Source of the DNA: Planctomycetota bacterium
Lineage (GTDB): Bacteria; Planctomycetota; UBA1135
Length of the DNA stretch: 45,544 nucleotides
Assembly (NCBI GenBank): GCA_002705055.1
Contig: PAHY01000048.1
Coordinates: 1 to 45,544, forward strand
Reading direction: 5' to 3'
Numbering within the stretch: position 1 is the stretch's first letter; the number at the start of each line of letters is the position of its first letter. Below, piece after piece: positions 9,258 to 18,802 of the stretch. The position numbers and the translations under genes are program-made. The notes under the pieces were generated by a model that was not told the DNA's origin, did not search any database, and saw only the letters and a program-made list of their open reading frames with translations.

Positions 9258-12077
9258 TTAGCGCTGATCCCGGAGCGCGCGCAGGCGATCCAGGAGCTCG
9301 CTGGGAGGACGAAGGACGAGCGGAGCGCCGCTTTCGACGGCATCAGCATGAAGCTGCCACTCGCTCCGTATGGGGTTTCGGAATTCGCCGTCGGCACTTT
9401 CACGGAGAAACCAGATCATCTGCATCTTCCCGGGACTCGCGAGCTCGAGCTGCGGCTCTCCGTCGACGTCGCTCCGCACCCTGGTGCTCGCGGACGATGC
9501 CCCAGAAGGATGCAGCATCACCATCCAAGCGCCCCCCTCAGGAAGCAGGTCCTCGTCATCAAAACGAACCGAAACGGTCCGACGCGGACGAGCGGTGATC
9601 TGGTTCAGGCCGGGGCGGAGGTGGCGCAGGTCCACGGCCTGCCAGCGCGGGTCGGTCCACCAGGCCTGCGGCGCGACGCCCCGTGGCTCGGCAAACCGCC
9701 AGCGCCCTGCTGAGAAGTCCACGTAGGCGTTCATCGTCACATACTCCGAAAGGACATAGCCGAACTCGCCGCGGACCTCGGGCTCACCCAGCAGCCGCCC
9801 CTCCTCATCGCGTACCTCGACCTCGTAGAGCGAGATCAGCTCGCCGAGGTCGATCTCCTGCAGGCGCGGGTCGCGACAGGGGGCGTCCCCCGAGACGACG
9901 ACGTTGGGAATGCGCAGAACCTCACGGATTCCACCGGGATCGACGCTCATGACGAAGTCCCAGGTCCCCAACTCAACGCGCTGCATCACGCTTGAGCAAA
10001 GTTCGCCCGGGTCAGCGCGTTGCAGATTGACGCTACCCATCCCCCGAAAAGCCTGTTCGTCTCGCGCCTGCGTCAGACTTTGACCGGGCGCCACCAAGTA
10101 AGCGCCCACTCTCTCCAACCCGGCGAGGGCGAACACGCTCATCTCGATGGCGCCTGCTCGCTTCATTTGGATCGTCACTTGCTTCTGGCTCGGCGGAAAC
10201 TTGACGGTCGTCGTCTCGAAGCTCGCTCCTGCTTCCTGACCAAACCCGCCCGAGGAAGAGTGGGCACGCAAGGACAACTCCTCGATCGCGCCGTGGCGTG
10301 AATCAGGATGATCGGGGTCGGCGAGATGAAACTCGCTGTACCAGTCATAGTCCTGCACCCAGCTGCGACCTTGGCTGTCGGTGCTCGGCCCTCCTTGCGC
10401 GCGATGGAGCCAGTGATCGCCGGCCGGACGGGCGGTGCGCGCGAGCAGCTGCAGGTTGATCCCCTCCAACGGCTCCCCGGACTCGTCCTCGACACGAATC
10501 GTGAGAAGCACCGGTTCTTCGTGTAGAGGAACCGTACCCAAGTCAATCCGACCGAGAGTGTCGGCTGGAGGAAGGTCGACTTGGGCAAACACGCTGCGGC
10601 GAGGCGAAGCTCCTTGATCATTCGCGACCAACCCAAACTGCGTGGAATGCCACTCGAAACAGATCGTGTGGTAGTCCGCCCAGGAGCGCGGAGCATCTGC
10701 GTCCTCGCCGTCGGCAAGCGGAACCAGGAAGCTCCCATCCGAGAACACGCCGATGCTGAGGCGATCCGCGCCGCGATCTCGATCTAGCGGAATCGCCTTC
10801 ACAACCATCTCGAAGCTGCCATCCCAATCGATGTGCTCCTTTCTGGATTCCTGCACGGAGAATTGCCCCACGAGAACACGCTCGGCTCGGAAGACCAGAC
10901 GTCGCTGGGCGTGTTCGCCAGCAACACTCAAGCCCTGCACGGCTTGCCTGGGGATGGGCAGCGCTCGCCATCGTCTCGCGATTCCATCGTCATCAATCTG
11001 AACGGTCATGAAGCGAGCTTCGAAATCCAAGTCGACGGGAACCTGGGCAAACTCAAAGACGCCCGTTGCGCCTGGGTTCTCCGGTCGGAGTGCCGCAGCT
11101 TCGTCAACTCCGACGACCTCGAGAAGAGGAACGGTCCGAGCTGGAAACCCCTCGAGCTGCACAGTCAGCCTGCCCGTCGGCGGGAATCGCAAGATCAGCG
11201 GCTCGCTTGCAGGCAGCGTGGCCTCCGCGGAAACACCAGAAGTCCCCGGCATCCGCGCTTCCACGCGAGCCACCCACACCGCCACTTCGCCCAGCTCCCG
11301 CCGAGCCTGATCGGGAATCAGCACGGGCATCCATGCTCGCCCGGATTCGTCAGAGCGGACGGACACATCCGTCGGGTACCAGATGCCGCCGCGATACGCG
11401 GGGCGCTCCCGGTTCTCGCCGCTTGCTTCAGCAGCGCGCTGCTTACTGCTGACGGAGAGGTCGAGCAGAGTCTCGCTCACCGGCTGGCCTTCCGCGTCGA
11501 GGCAATGCACCTCAAGGAAGGGCGTTGGCTGCAAGCGCAGCTCGTGCACCATCTCCTGCTCGCCGGCCTCGATCGCCGGAAGAACAAGGCAACCGATGCC
11601 GTGCCGCGGGTCGACGACACCTGCTGCACCCAAGCCGCGGATGGGCAGTCGCGCGAGCCCCTCCTCATCGGTCACTTCCTGGAGTGGGCGACCGATGAAC
11701 TGCTCGGGCCGAGGCTGTTGGTCCGGGTCCGCCCACATCGCGAGCGCACTCTCGACTCGGTCCTCTCCCACCTCGTAGTAGCCCACGGTGACGCCGGCAA
11801 GCGGCTCGCCCGCTTCGTTCAGGACACGGAGAGTGTGACCCAGGTGGCTCGCCTCCCGCTCTCCGGCGCCCTCCTCTGCATCGCCATCAAGCGTTGCCGC
11901 GCTCTCCGGCTTCGACGAACTGGACCCCTGTGCCGAGGACGGCTGCTGCGCATTCGCGCCCTCGCCTTCACGGTGGGCCGGGATGGAATCCGCCGGTGTG
12001 CTCGGCCAAAAGAAGACAGCGGCTGCAATCGCCGCAAGCAGAGCAAGGAGAGGCCAGAGCGAAGTGCGGGGGGCCAT
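9258..12077 (-). CDS. Giant anchored beta-rich protein, paralogue A of the array
   Basis: From ATG 12077 (MAPRTSLWPLLALLAA) the product has 939 residues: an N-terminal membrane anchor or signal (about 5-25), a Ser/Glu/Gln-rich linker to about 80, then a transthyretin/carboxypeptidase-regulatory-like domain (LRVLNEAGEPLAGVTVGYY, with VTDEEGLARLP). Family signatures follow in order: FSDGSF, a second such domain (VEDESGEPLEGINL) with QDYDWYSEF near 575, GTWDFVMSV leading to LRIPNVVV, RDPRLQE near 736, and a C-terminal LVLRPPSELLDRLRALR. No catalytic motif is seen. The longer upstream frame would place residues before the anchor, so it was rejected. A hairpin fills the 33 nt before the start. Function unknown; cell-surface or periplasmic by inference. 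Confidence 0.8.
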   Translation of the reverse strand: MAPRTSLWPLLALLAAIAAAVFFWPSTPADSIPAHREGEGANAQQPSSAQGSSSSKPESAATLDGDAEEGAGEREASHLGHTLRVLNEAGEPLAGVTVGYYEVGEDRVESALAMWADPDQQPRPEQFIGRPLQEVTDEEGLARLPIRGLGAAGVVDPRHGIGCLVLPAIEAGEQEMVHELRLQPTPFLEVHCLDAEGQPVSETLLDLSVSSKQRAAEASGENRERPAYRGGIWYPTDVSVRSDESGRAWMPVLIPDQARRELGEVAVWVARVEARMPGTSGVSAEATLPASEPLILRFPPTGRLTVQLEGFPARTVPLLEVVGVDEAAALRPENPGATGVFEFAQVPVDLDFEARFMTVQIDDDGIARRWRALPIPRQAVQGLSVAGEHAQRRLVFRAERVLVGQFSVQESRKEHIDWDGSFEMVVKAIPLDRDRGADRLSIGVFSDGSFLVPLADGEDADAPRSWADYHTICFEWHSTQFGLVANDQGASPRRSVFAQVDLPPADTLGRIDLGTVPLHEEPVLLTIRVEDESGEPLEGINLQLLARTARPAGDHWLHRAQGGPSTDSQGRSWVQDYDWYSEFHLADPDHPDSRHGAIEELSLRAHSSSGGFGQEAGASFETTTVKFPPSQKQVTIQMKRAGAIEMSVFALAGLERVGAYLVAPGQSLTQARDEQAFRGMGSVNLQRADPGELCSSVMQRVELGTWDFVMSVDPGGIREVLRIPNVVVSGDAPCRDPRLQEIDLGELISLYEVEVRDEEGRLLGEPEVRGEFGYVLSEYVTMNAYVDFSAGRWRFAEPRGVAPQAWWTDPRWQAVDLRHLRPGLNQITARPRRTVSVRFDDEDLLPEGGAWMVMLHPSGASSASTRVRSDVDGEPQLELASPGKMQMIWFLRESADGEFRNPIRSEWQLHADAVESGAPLVLRPPSELLDRLRALRDQR

Positions 12078-12110
12078 ATCGAGTCGACATCCAATCGGAT
12101 GTATCTCGAT
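12078..12110. promoter_or_regulatory. Stem-loop abutting the start codon of paralogue A
   Basis: ACATCC-AATC-GGATGT (12087-12102) forms a perfect 6-bp stem, extended by outer arms ATCGAG (12078-12083) and CTCGAT (12105-12110). The 3' arm on the minus strand ends at the nucleotide before ATG 12077, and the only GGAT-type Shine-Dalgarno candidate is inside the stem. A TAGGAT hexamer (12114-12109, minus) could be a -10 box just upstream. Translational control is an inference. Confidence 0.45.
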
Positions 12111-12139
12111 CCTAGCCCCGCCGCGAACCTCGTCCCGAG

Positions 12140-13324
12140 TCAATCCCCTCTGAACCACTCACTGACCGCCGCACTCACGCCGGTGACGATCTGCGGCAGC
12201 GGTTCGGCATCTGCTGGCTTGGCGCCGCAGTTGGCGAGCAGGATGGAGTTGATCTGGCTGACGTCGATCGGGCTGTCTTCGAAGACCTGCGTCAGGCGAT
12301 CGGCGTAGTCCCAGACGCTCGAGACCCAGGGGCCGTTGGCGATGGCTTCGAGGGTTGGCGAATAGACCCCGAACAGCTGCGAGAAGGGCAGTGACAGCAG
12401 CTCGTCGCCGATGCCGACGATGCGGCCGGAGCTCTGCTCGAACTCGATCCGGAAGCGATCAAACAGATCCCAAAGGAAGGTGCCGACGCAGTACTCGATC
12501 TTGCCGTTTGGATCGATGCTGAGGTTCTCCCAGTCGAGTCCGCGGTAGTTGTCCGGCTCGGCGAGGCCGAGGCGCTTGTTCAGAACCAGCGCGACGAAGT
12601 GCGCCCAGCCCTCCGACATCGCCAGCGCATAGTTCGCGGCCGGCGTCGTCATGCCGTGCGGTCCGCCGGCGAAGTGGTTGATCGGCGTGTGGCCCAGCAG
12701 GGCGTGACCGATCTCATGGAACAGCGTCTCGCGGATCGCCTGTTCACCCTGGCCGGTGTCCATGATCTGAATACTGTGGAAGAGCGGGCTGTAGTGGTGC
12801 CAGAAGGGATCGCTCGAGTCGCCGTCGCCGATGGGCGCGCGGAAGAAGATGTGCAGCGGCCGAATGGCGGGCGCCAGCACCACACCCAGCTCGGCGAGAG
12901 CGCCGACCGCCTGCATAACCAGATCCTGGATGAGGCTGTTGTTGGTGTAGAACTTCAGCCCGCCGTTGAACTCTTCGCGCACCACCGGCAGGGGGTGCGA
13001 GCAGGGCAAGGGCGGCCCAGGGTGCCCATCCGGGTGGGCCGGCTGCACGTGCGCGCAGGGCACCGTGGCCGTGTGCCCGTTCGGGTGGATGGGCTCGAGG
13101 TGAATGCACGGGACGCGCTTTTCACCGAACCAGGTCTGAATCAGGTCGCCGTCGGGGTGCTTCGGCTTGAAGCCGTGCAGGCACGGGACGGTCACCGCGT
13201 GGCCATTCGGGTGCGCGACCTCCAGGTGCGCACACGGAAAAGTGGTGGGATCGCCCAGCGGGTGCTGAAGAAAAAGAAGTGCGGAATCTGCCATGAGCTT
13301 GGAGAGGGGTTCTCTCTTGCTCAC
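12140..13324 (-). CDS. HExxH metallopeptidase-like protein with N-terminal Cys/His repeats
   Basis: The N-terminal ~110 residues hold four imperfect units of the form P-C-x-H-x(4-5)-H-P-(N/D)-G-(H/D), plus a fifth partial PCSH, spaced about 17-25 residues; each full unit offers one Cys and two or three His. A zincin motif HEIGHALLGH follows (His203, Glu204, His207, His212), then SEGWAHF near residue 237, which may provide a further ligand. This suggests a zinc metallopeptidase; substrate unknown. No signal peptide is visible. The first start is GTG 13324; an alternative ATG at 13294 would remove ten residues. It lies within the giant-paralogue run, about 60 bp from each neighbour, and may process those proteins, which is inference. 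Confidence 0.75.
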   Translation of the reverse strand: MSKREPLSKLMADSALLFLQHPLGDPTTFPCAHLEVAHPNGHAVTVPCLHGFKPKHPDGDLIQTWFGEKRVPCIHLEPIHPNGHTATVPCAHVQPAHPDGHPGPPLPCSHPLPVVREEFNGGLKFYTNNSLIQDLVMQAVGALAELGVVLAPAIRPLHIFFRAPIGDGDSSDPFWHHYSPLFHSIQIMDTGQGEQAIRETLFHEIGHALLGHTPINHFAGGPHGMTTPAANYALAMSEGWAHFVALVLNKRLGLAEPDNYRGLDWENLSIDPNGKIEYCVGTFLWDLFDRFRIEFEQSSGRIVGIGDELLSLPFSQLFGVYSPTLEAIANGPWVSSVWDYADRLTQVFEDSPIDVSQINSILLANCGAKPADAEPLPQIVTGVSAAVSEWFRGD

Positions 13325-13386
13325 GTTGGATGGGCTGGACTCCCTTCAGCGAAATCCGTGTTTCCCGGTCGGGCCTCGGCGCCACG

Positions 13387-16050
13387 CTAGTCGTGATCCG
13401 CGAATGGCCAGGCGATCTCCACGTTTCCTGCACCATCGCTTGCCGCAGCGAGATCCTGTGCCTTGAGTTCGTGCACCTCAATCCGGCCGGATCGATACCA
13501 CGAAATCGTCGCGCGGTGCTCGGTCGGCGCGGAATAGAAGAACTCCAAGGCCTCACCCTGCCACAGTTGGGAGAAGCCGATCTCACTCCCGTCATCGCGC
13601 TTCACTGCAATGACCACCGGGCCCAGATCATCCACTTCGGGGACTCCGGTCAGCTGAACACGAACGGACTCGGCGGGGATGCACGGGATCTCGTGGACGC
13701 CAGGCAGAAGTCGCTCCACCCTGACCGCCCGATATCCATCGACGGCAAGCTCCACCGGGCCAATCCCGGCCGCGGGAATCGGCACCTCCCAGACGGCCGC
13801 CCAGGTCAGCGTGGAGGAGCGAGATTGCCGAGGGAGCCCGGGGTCGCTCAGCACCAGGGCCACCGAGCGCCGCTTCGCCATCGACAGCTCGCGGCCTTGG
13901 GCGTCGACGAAGCGCATGGCGGCCACCCCCATCCAATCTCCCAGCGGGATGTTCTGCAGGGCGTCCGGTTCCTGCTCGGGCTCACCGCTGATGACCACGC
14001 CCGGGATCCGCAGCCCGTCGGCAAGCCCGAGCCCATTCACCTGGACCACGAAGTCCCAGCTTCCGGCAGGGACCGAGGCGATCTCAAACTCGAGCATGTC
14101 TTCGGTCTCCCGCGTGGACACACGTTCGACGGGAAGAAGCTGGGATGATTCTTCCTGCAAGCTCCGTCCCGGCTCGCAAAACCCCAGGTTCAGCGTCGTC
14201 CGTGCGGGGACCGGGCCGAGGCTGCCATAGACCGTGGCGGCTCGCGGAAGCACCACCGTCAGTTCGCGGGTCTGCGGGCCGAACTCCTGGCGTTGGGTGA
14301 GGTGACCCTCTGCCGAAACCTCGACGCGCAGCCGCTCGATCCTCTGACTGCTCGACTTGCCGGACTCCGGCGGGAAGAGCTGCAACTCGGTGTACCAATC
14401 GCGGTCGGTGATCCACAGCTCGCCGTCCTCCTGCGTGCGCGCCTGCGGACTTCCCCAAGCGTGCCCCCACTTGGCTTCCTCGCCGGCGGCAGACTGGAGC
14501 AGGCTGCGCTCCACCTTCGCCCCTTCAATCGGGTCACCTGCCTGATCCACAACCCGGACGCGCAGCAGTGCATGGTCGCGCGAGAGCTGCACCTCTCCGA
14601 GGTCGACCGCCTGGTCAAAGGACGGCATCGCCTGCGAGGAAACCACCCACAGCGGACGAGCATCCTCAAACTCGAACAGCACATCGCCGATCCACTCCGG
14701 GTGCTGCGATTCACGCACGCGATAGGGAACCCGCGCGACGAACTCGCCCCCGGGATAGAGCGTGAGGTCGAGCGTGTCGGTGTACTGCAGGCCATCCGCC
14801 AGCACCATGCGCGCCTTCCAGCTGCGCGCCCTCGACCCGAAAACCTGCCAGGGCTCCCATTCACAATCCTCCGGCAGCACGAGTCGACCGTAGTAGCTGC
14901 CGGGTGGCGCTTGAAAGACCAGAGTGTGAGCCACGCGCTCGCCGGCGGCCTGCGGCCCGGCGACCCGGATCACTTCCGGGCCCACGCCGCGAAGAACTGG
15001 CTGCGGATCATCCGGGTGCGGAGTCGTCATGAGGCACACCTCGTACTCCTGCCCCACCGGGACCTGCGGGATGAGGAAGGCCTCTCCTTCGCGCTGAGGA
15101 CGAGCGAAGGTATCACGCGAGTTGATCCTGCCATCCGCCTGAAACAGAAATGGGCGCACCCCTTCGGGGTAGCCCTGCAAGGTCAGCAGCATCTCGCCAT
15201 AGGCAGGAAGGCGCAGCTCAAGTGGCCCCGCAGTTTGCGCATCGAAGTCTGCGCCGACTTCGAGACGACCGAGGCGCAGATCGACGCGATAGGCAAGGTC
15301 TTCCATCCGATCGCCGAAGCGCTCCTTGCTCTTGGCCGAGAGGGTGCGGCTGAAGAACCAGCGACCGTCCGGCAGCTTCCCGACCGCCGCGCTGATCCTG
15401 CGCATGGGTTCCCCGTCGCGGTAGAGCGGGCCGCGCGCCACGCGCGCGGAACCACTGAGGAAGATCCCCTCCTTGAGCAGCTCCCCTTCCGCGCTGAGCG
15501 GCAGGACTTCGATCATCGATTGTGCGTGCAGCTGGAGGACCGCGGCCTCCGCGCCATCCTCCGGGGGCCGCGCTTCGAAGGTCTCCGGGTCCATGCCACA
15601 GACCACATGGCCGCAGTGATCTGGGGAGAGCACCGCGGCGACCACGGGCCCGGGTCCGGCGAGCGTCACTTCGCCCTCAGCGTCGGCGTGGACCTCGTCC
15701 CAGCCCGCCGCCTGCCACAGGATCTGATCGGGGAAACGGACGGCGGTCTGCCAGGCCTGCTCGCTCGTGTTGATGACGTCACGCGCGACCCGCAACTTGG
15801 CATGGGCTTGAGGCGTCCCATCGGGAAGGAGAACACGCACGCGGTAGCCACTCGCCTCGCGATCGGCAGCGGGCTGGTTCTGCTCTGCGAGGGATGTCTC
15901 CGCCAACTGAGGTGCCGCCGATTGCTCCTCGGTCGTCGAGCTCGTGGCCCCTGCTGGCGATGGACCCTCCGGATCCGTGAGCATCACCCAGACCAGCGCG
16001 CCCAGCACGCCGGCGCAGGTAAGCAGCAAGAAGAGTGGTCGCACGGTCAT
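13387..16050 (-). CDS. Giant anchored beta-rich protein, paralogue B
   Basis: An 887-residue protein. The start ATG 16050 (MTVRPLFLLLTCAGVLGALVW) lies 4 nt after the TAA of the previous gene and begins a membrane anchor; the longer frame would put residues before it. Signatures shared with the other paralogues are the first beta domain with HADAEGEVTL, YPGGEF, a second domain (VVDQAGDPIEGAKV) with TDRDWYTEL near 548, and GSWDFVVQV followed by LRIPGVVI near 663. The RDPRLQE element is degenerate (EPDALQN), and the C-terminus ends in acidic sequence without the PPxE tail, so this copy is more diverged. No enzymatic motif is seen. Function unknown. Confidence 0.8.
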   Translation of the reverse strand: MTVRPLFLLLTCAGVLGALVWVMLTDPEGPSPAGATSSTTEEQSAAPQLAETSLAEQNQPAADREASGYRVRVLLPDGTPQAHAKLRVARDVINTSEQAWQTAVRFPDQILWQAAGWDEVHADAEGEVTLAGPGPVVAAVLSPDHCGHVVCGMDPETFEARPPEDGAEAAVLQLHAQSMIEVLPLSAEGELLKEGIFLSGSARVARGPLYRDGEPMRRISAAVGKLPDGRWFFSRTLSAKSKERFGDRMEDLAYRVDLRLGRLEVGADFDAQTAGPLELRLPAYGEMLLTLQGYPEGVRPFLFQADGRINSRDTFARPQREGEAFLIPQVPVGQEYEVCLMTTPHPDDPQPVLRGVGPEVIRVAGPQAAGERVAHTLVFQAPPGSYYGRLVLPEDCEWEPWQVFGSRARSWKARMVLADGLQYTDTLDLTLYPGGEFVARVPYRVRESQHPEWIGDVLFEFEDARPLWVVSSQAMPSFDQAVDLGEVQLSRDHALLRVRVVDQAGDPIEGAKVERSLLQSAAGEEAKWGHAWGSPQARTQEDGELWITDRDWYTELQLFPPESGKSSSQRIERLRVEVSAEGHLTQRQEFGPQTRELTVVLPRAATVYGSLGPVPARTTLNLGFCEPGRSLQEESSQLLPVERVSTRETEDMLEFEIASVPAGSWDFVVQVNGLGLADGLRIPGVVISGEPEQEPDALQNIPLGDWMGVAAMRFVDAQGRELSMAKRRSVALVLSDPGLPRQSRSSTLTWAAVWEVPIPAAGIGPVELAVDGYRAVRVERLLPGVHEIPCIPAESVRVQLTGVPEVDDLGPVVIAVKRDDGSEIGFSQLWQGEALEFFYSAPTEHRATISWYRSGRIEVHELKAQDLAAASDGAGNVEIAWPFADHD

Positions 16051-16054
16051 GGGA

Positions 16055-18802
16055 TTAGTCGGCTCGCGCGCGGACGCGCTCCAGGAACTCCGTCGGCGGG
16101 CGCAGCGGCAGCGGGCCATTTGCGGTGAGCTGCTCGAGGGTGAACGCGACCACGCCGCCGTCGGCCGTGATCATGTCCCGCCCCTCGCCGGCCGACCAGC
16201 CGAGCTCGTACTCGCCAGGAGCGGGCAGCTGCACCGTGCCCTTGCCGCTGGCGTCGAGGGTGAGGTACGAAGTCCGGCGTGGCGGCTGCAGGCTTTGCAA
16301 CGACACGCTCAAGAGCTGCCCATCCGGAAGCGGACTCGCGAGCCCGCAGTCCACCGGCTGATCGCGGCGCGGGTGCACCGTCAGCCGATGGCTGCCCGGG
16401 CGCAGGCCAGTGAGGTCGAGCGACAGCCAGCGGTCATCCACCAGGTAAGCCTCAAGCGGGACCCCCAGCGGACGCGCCAGCAGAAACTCGCCCTGACGCC
16501 AGTGCAGCCTGGCGAGCTCGCGAAAGGCTTGTTCGCTCTGCCGGACCAGCAGACGGCCGCGGAAGTCGGGCGGGATCACCGGCTTGCCTGCGGGGTCCTG
16601 CAGCTTCACGCGATAGCTCGCGACGGTGCTGACGAGATCCACCTCCTGCAGGCGAGGGTCGCGGCAGACTTCCCCGGCGCGCACTTCAACCCGCGGGATG
16701 CGGATGGCCTCCATGCTGGGGCGGATCCCGACTGAAAAGACCACATCCCATTGCCCCGTCGGAATCGAATCGAGCTCAAAGGAGGTGATGCCGTCCTCCG
16801 GGTTCAGGTGCATGGCCTGGCCCACCCAACGCGCCACCGCGCCCGTCGCCCAGTCGTCGACCGGCGCTCCCACGGGCATCCAGTGCATCTGGACGTAGTG
16901 CGCGCCCTCTGCCCAGCGCATCCCGCCCTCGGCGCTGCCCGCAGCCGCGAGGCGGACTTCCACCTCTCGCTGGCTCGGAGGAATCTCGACCATCGCCGGG
17001 GCGTAGCCCTCGCGCCGCGCATGCACGTGAAGGAACGGGATCGCACCCTGGTGGTTGTGGCGACTGTCCGCCGGCGCGGTGCCGAACTCCGAGTGCCAGT
17101 CATGATCCTGAATCCAGCACTCGCCGTTCTGGTCAGCGTTCAGATAGCCCGGCGAGGCGGAACGGCTAGGCGCTCTGCCTCTGTCCGGTTCGTAGCCGCG
17201 CTCGACCCAAACATGGGCACCGGGGACCGGCTCGCCCTGCTCATCCAGCACGGTGATGTGCAGAAGATAAGGCTCTTCGACGAGCGTGACCTCGCCCAAC
17301 TCGATGTGCGATTCCTCCCCATCGAGCTGAAGCGGCACCGTGGCAAAGAGCGAACGCCGCTCCTCCTGCGGCCCCGGGTCGTTGATGCGGAACGAGCGCG
17401 GGAGCCACTCAAAGACGAGGTGGTCGAGCCCGCTCCACTTCACTTCGCCTTCGCTGTAACGCGGCCGCGGGCTGATATGAAAGCTGCCATCCGGATAGAA
17501 ATCGAAGGCGAGCTCCTGCACCGGGTAGTTGAGCCGGTCGGCGAGGCCGCGTACCGAGAAACCACTGACGCTCGAAGAGGTCGAGGCGATCGCCTCGCGT
17601 CGATGTTCAGGCAGGATCAGCTTGCCGTAGATCCCCGGCTGGCGCTCATAGCGCAGCACACGGCGGGTCAGCTGCTGCGGCGCCTCGGGGCCTCGGATCA
17701 GCCGGTCGGGGATCGACCGCTGCGTCAGGCGTTCACGCTGCGTATCCGGATCGATCTCGCGCAGCAAGAAGAACGCGCGCAAGGAAGCCGCGACCGGCAC
17801 CCCTTCGAACCGAAAGACCGGACCCAGGTCTTCCTGCCGCGCATAGAGGCTCCGCGCATGTGGATCCTCCGCGGCGACCAGCTGGGGCACCACGCCGGGC
17901 GGGAAGTCCTGCAGCTCCAACTCGAGGGTCCCCGTGCTGGGGACGCGCAGCAGGATCGGCTGCGTCGGCGGCGCATCCGCCTCGGCCCGTACCGCACCCC
18001 AGAGCGCGATCTCGGCTGTGGCGTCGAGGCGCCAATACTGCTCCTCGCCCAAGCGCTCGCGCACCTCGTCGGGGATCTGCCAGGGCAGCAGAACGCGGCC
18101 CTGATCATCGGAGCGCGCGCGCAGGCCAAACTCCTCCCAGGCGCCGCCCCGCGGCAAGCCGGTGAGTCGCGCCTCGCCTTCCAGGCCGGCGAGTCGCGTC
18201 GCGTTGGCGACGCGCACCTCGACGCTCTGCTTCGCGAGCGGCCGGTCCGCCTCGTCGCGCACGTGAATCTCGACCATCCGCTGCGCCGCGAGTTGCAGGG
18301 TGTGCACCTCCGCAGCAGCGCCCTCTTCGAGCGCGGCAAAGTGAATCGCGCCCATCATCCCGGGCTCGATCACGCCGACCAGCGCCGCGCCGCGATGGCC
18401 GAGGTCCGCGATGCCTTGGTCGTCCGTCCGCACCGCCGGGTAGCGCCCCGGCAGCAGCCACGGCCTCCGCTGCTGAGGGTTCTCGGTGTAGTACGGAATC
18501 AGGTCGTCATAGAGATGCGGCGGAATGGTGCGCACCCACAAGTTCACCGCGGCAAGCGGACGGCCATCGGGGTCGAGCACGAGCACGCGCTGGTTCTGCT
18601 CCGCAGCGCTGGCCTCGCGCAGCGCTGCGCCCGGCGACTCGGCCGGAGAAGTCGGGGCCCCGTCGGCATCGGCAAGTGTGGGCTCCAGTCCTTCTTCCGC
18701 GCCCTCCGTCGCGGGCGCCGGGGGCGCGGATGGTTCCGGCCAAAGCACCCAGGCAGCCAGCGCAAGGAGCGCGAGAAGGCCGGCAAGAAGGCGCGGCTTC
18801 AC
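16055..18802 (-). CDS. Giant anchored beta-rich protein, paralogue C
   Basis: A 915-residue protein with an N-terminal anchor (LLAGLLALLALAAWVLW) and a Pro/Ala/Glu-rich linker. The first beta domain contains VLDPDGRPLAAVNLWV and RTDDQG near 125. Then come YPDGSF near 435, a second domain (VLDEQGEPVPGAHVWV) with QDHDWHSEF near 565, GQWDVVFSV and IRIPRVEV, and CRDPRLQEVDL near 715. A PGEYELGW strand and a C-terminal LPLRPPTEFLERVRAR complete it. Motif positions are almost identical to those in paralogue D, so these two are likely the most recent duplicates. The GTG start overlaps the upstream stop as GTGA (18799-18802). Function unknown. Confidence 0.82.
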   Translation of the reverse strand: MKPRLLAGLLALLALAAWVLWPEPSAPPAPATEGAEEGLEPTLADADGAPTSPAESPGAALREASAAEQNQRVLVLDPDGRPLAAVNLWVRTIPPHLYDDLIPYYTENPQQRRPWLLPGRYPAVRTDDQGIADLGHRGAALVGVIEPGMMGAIHFAALEEGAAAEVHTLQLAAQRMVEIHVRDEADRPLAKQSVEVRVANATRLAGLEGEARLTGLPRGGAWEEFGLRARSDDQGRVLLPWQIPDEVRERLGEEQYWRLDATAEIALWGAVRAEADAPPTQPILLRVPSTGTLELELQDFPPGVVPQLVAAEDPHARSLYARQEDLGPVFRFEGVPVAASLRAFFLLREIDPDTQRERLTQRSIPDRLIRGPEAPQQLTRRVLRYERQPGIYGKLILPEHRREAIASTSSSVSGFSVRGLADRLNYPVQELAFDFYPDGSFHISPRPRYSEGEVKWSGLDHLVFEWLPRSFRINDPGPQEERRSLFATVPLQLDGEESHIELGEVTLVEEPYLLHITVLDEQGEPVPGAHVWVERGYEPDRGRAPSRSASPGYLNADQNGECWIQDHDWHSEFGTAPADSRHNHQGAIPFLHVHARREGYAPAMVEIPPSQREVEVRLAAAGSAEGGMRWAEGAHYVQMHWMPVGAPVDDWATGAVARWVGQAMHLNPEDGITSFELDSIPTGQWDVVFSVGIRPSMEAIRIPRVEVRAGEVCRDPRLQEVDLVSTVASYRVKLQDPAGKPVIPPDFRGRLLVRQSEQAFRELARLHWRQGEFLLARPLGVPLEAYLVDDRWLSLDLTGLRPGSHRLTVHPRRDQPVDCGLASPLPDGQLLSVSLQSLQPPRRTSYLTLDASGKGTVQLPAPGEYELGWSAGEGRDMITADGGVVAFTLEQLTANGPLPLRPPTEFLERVRARAD

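Noticed and set aside
12993..13240. Cys/His repeats considered as a CRISPR or DNA repeat array
   Set aside because: The periodicity is at the protein level with variable spacing and diverged codons; there are no identical repeats separated by unique spacers.
13330..16128. Plus-strand frames antisense to paralogue B
   Set aside because: They are long only because the G+C-rich opposite frame lacks stops; no signal, motif or start context supports them.
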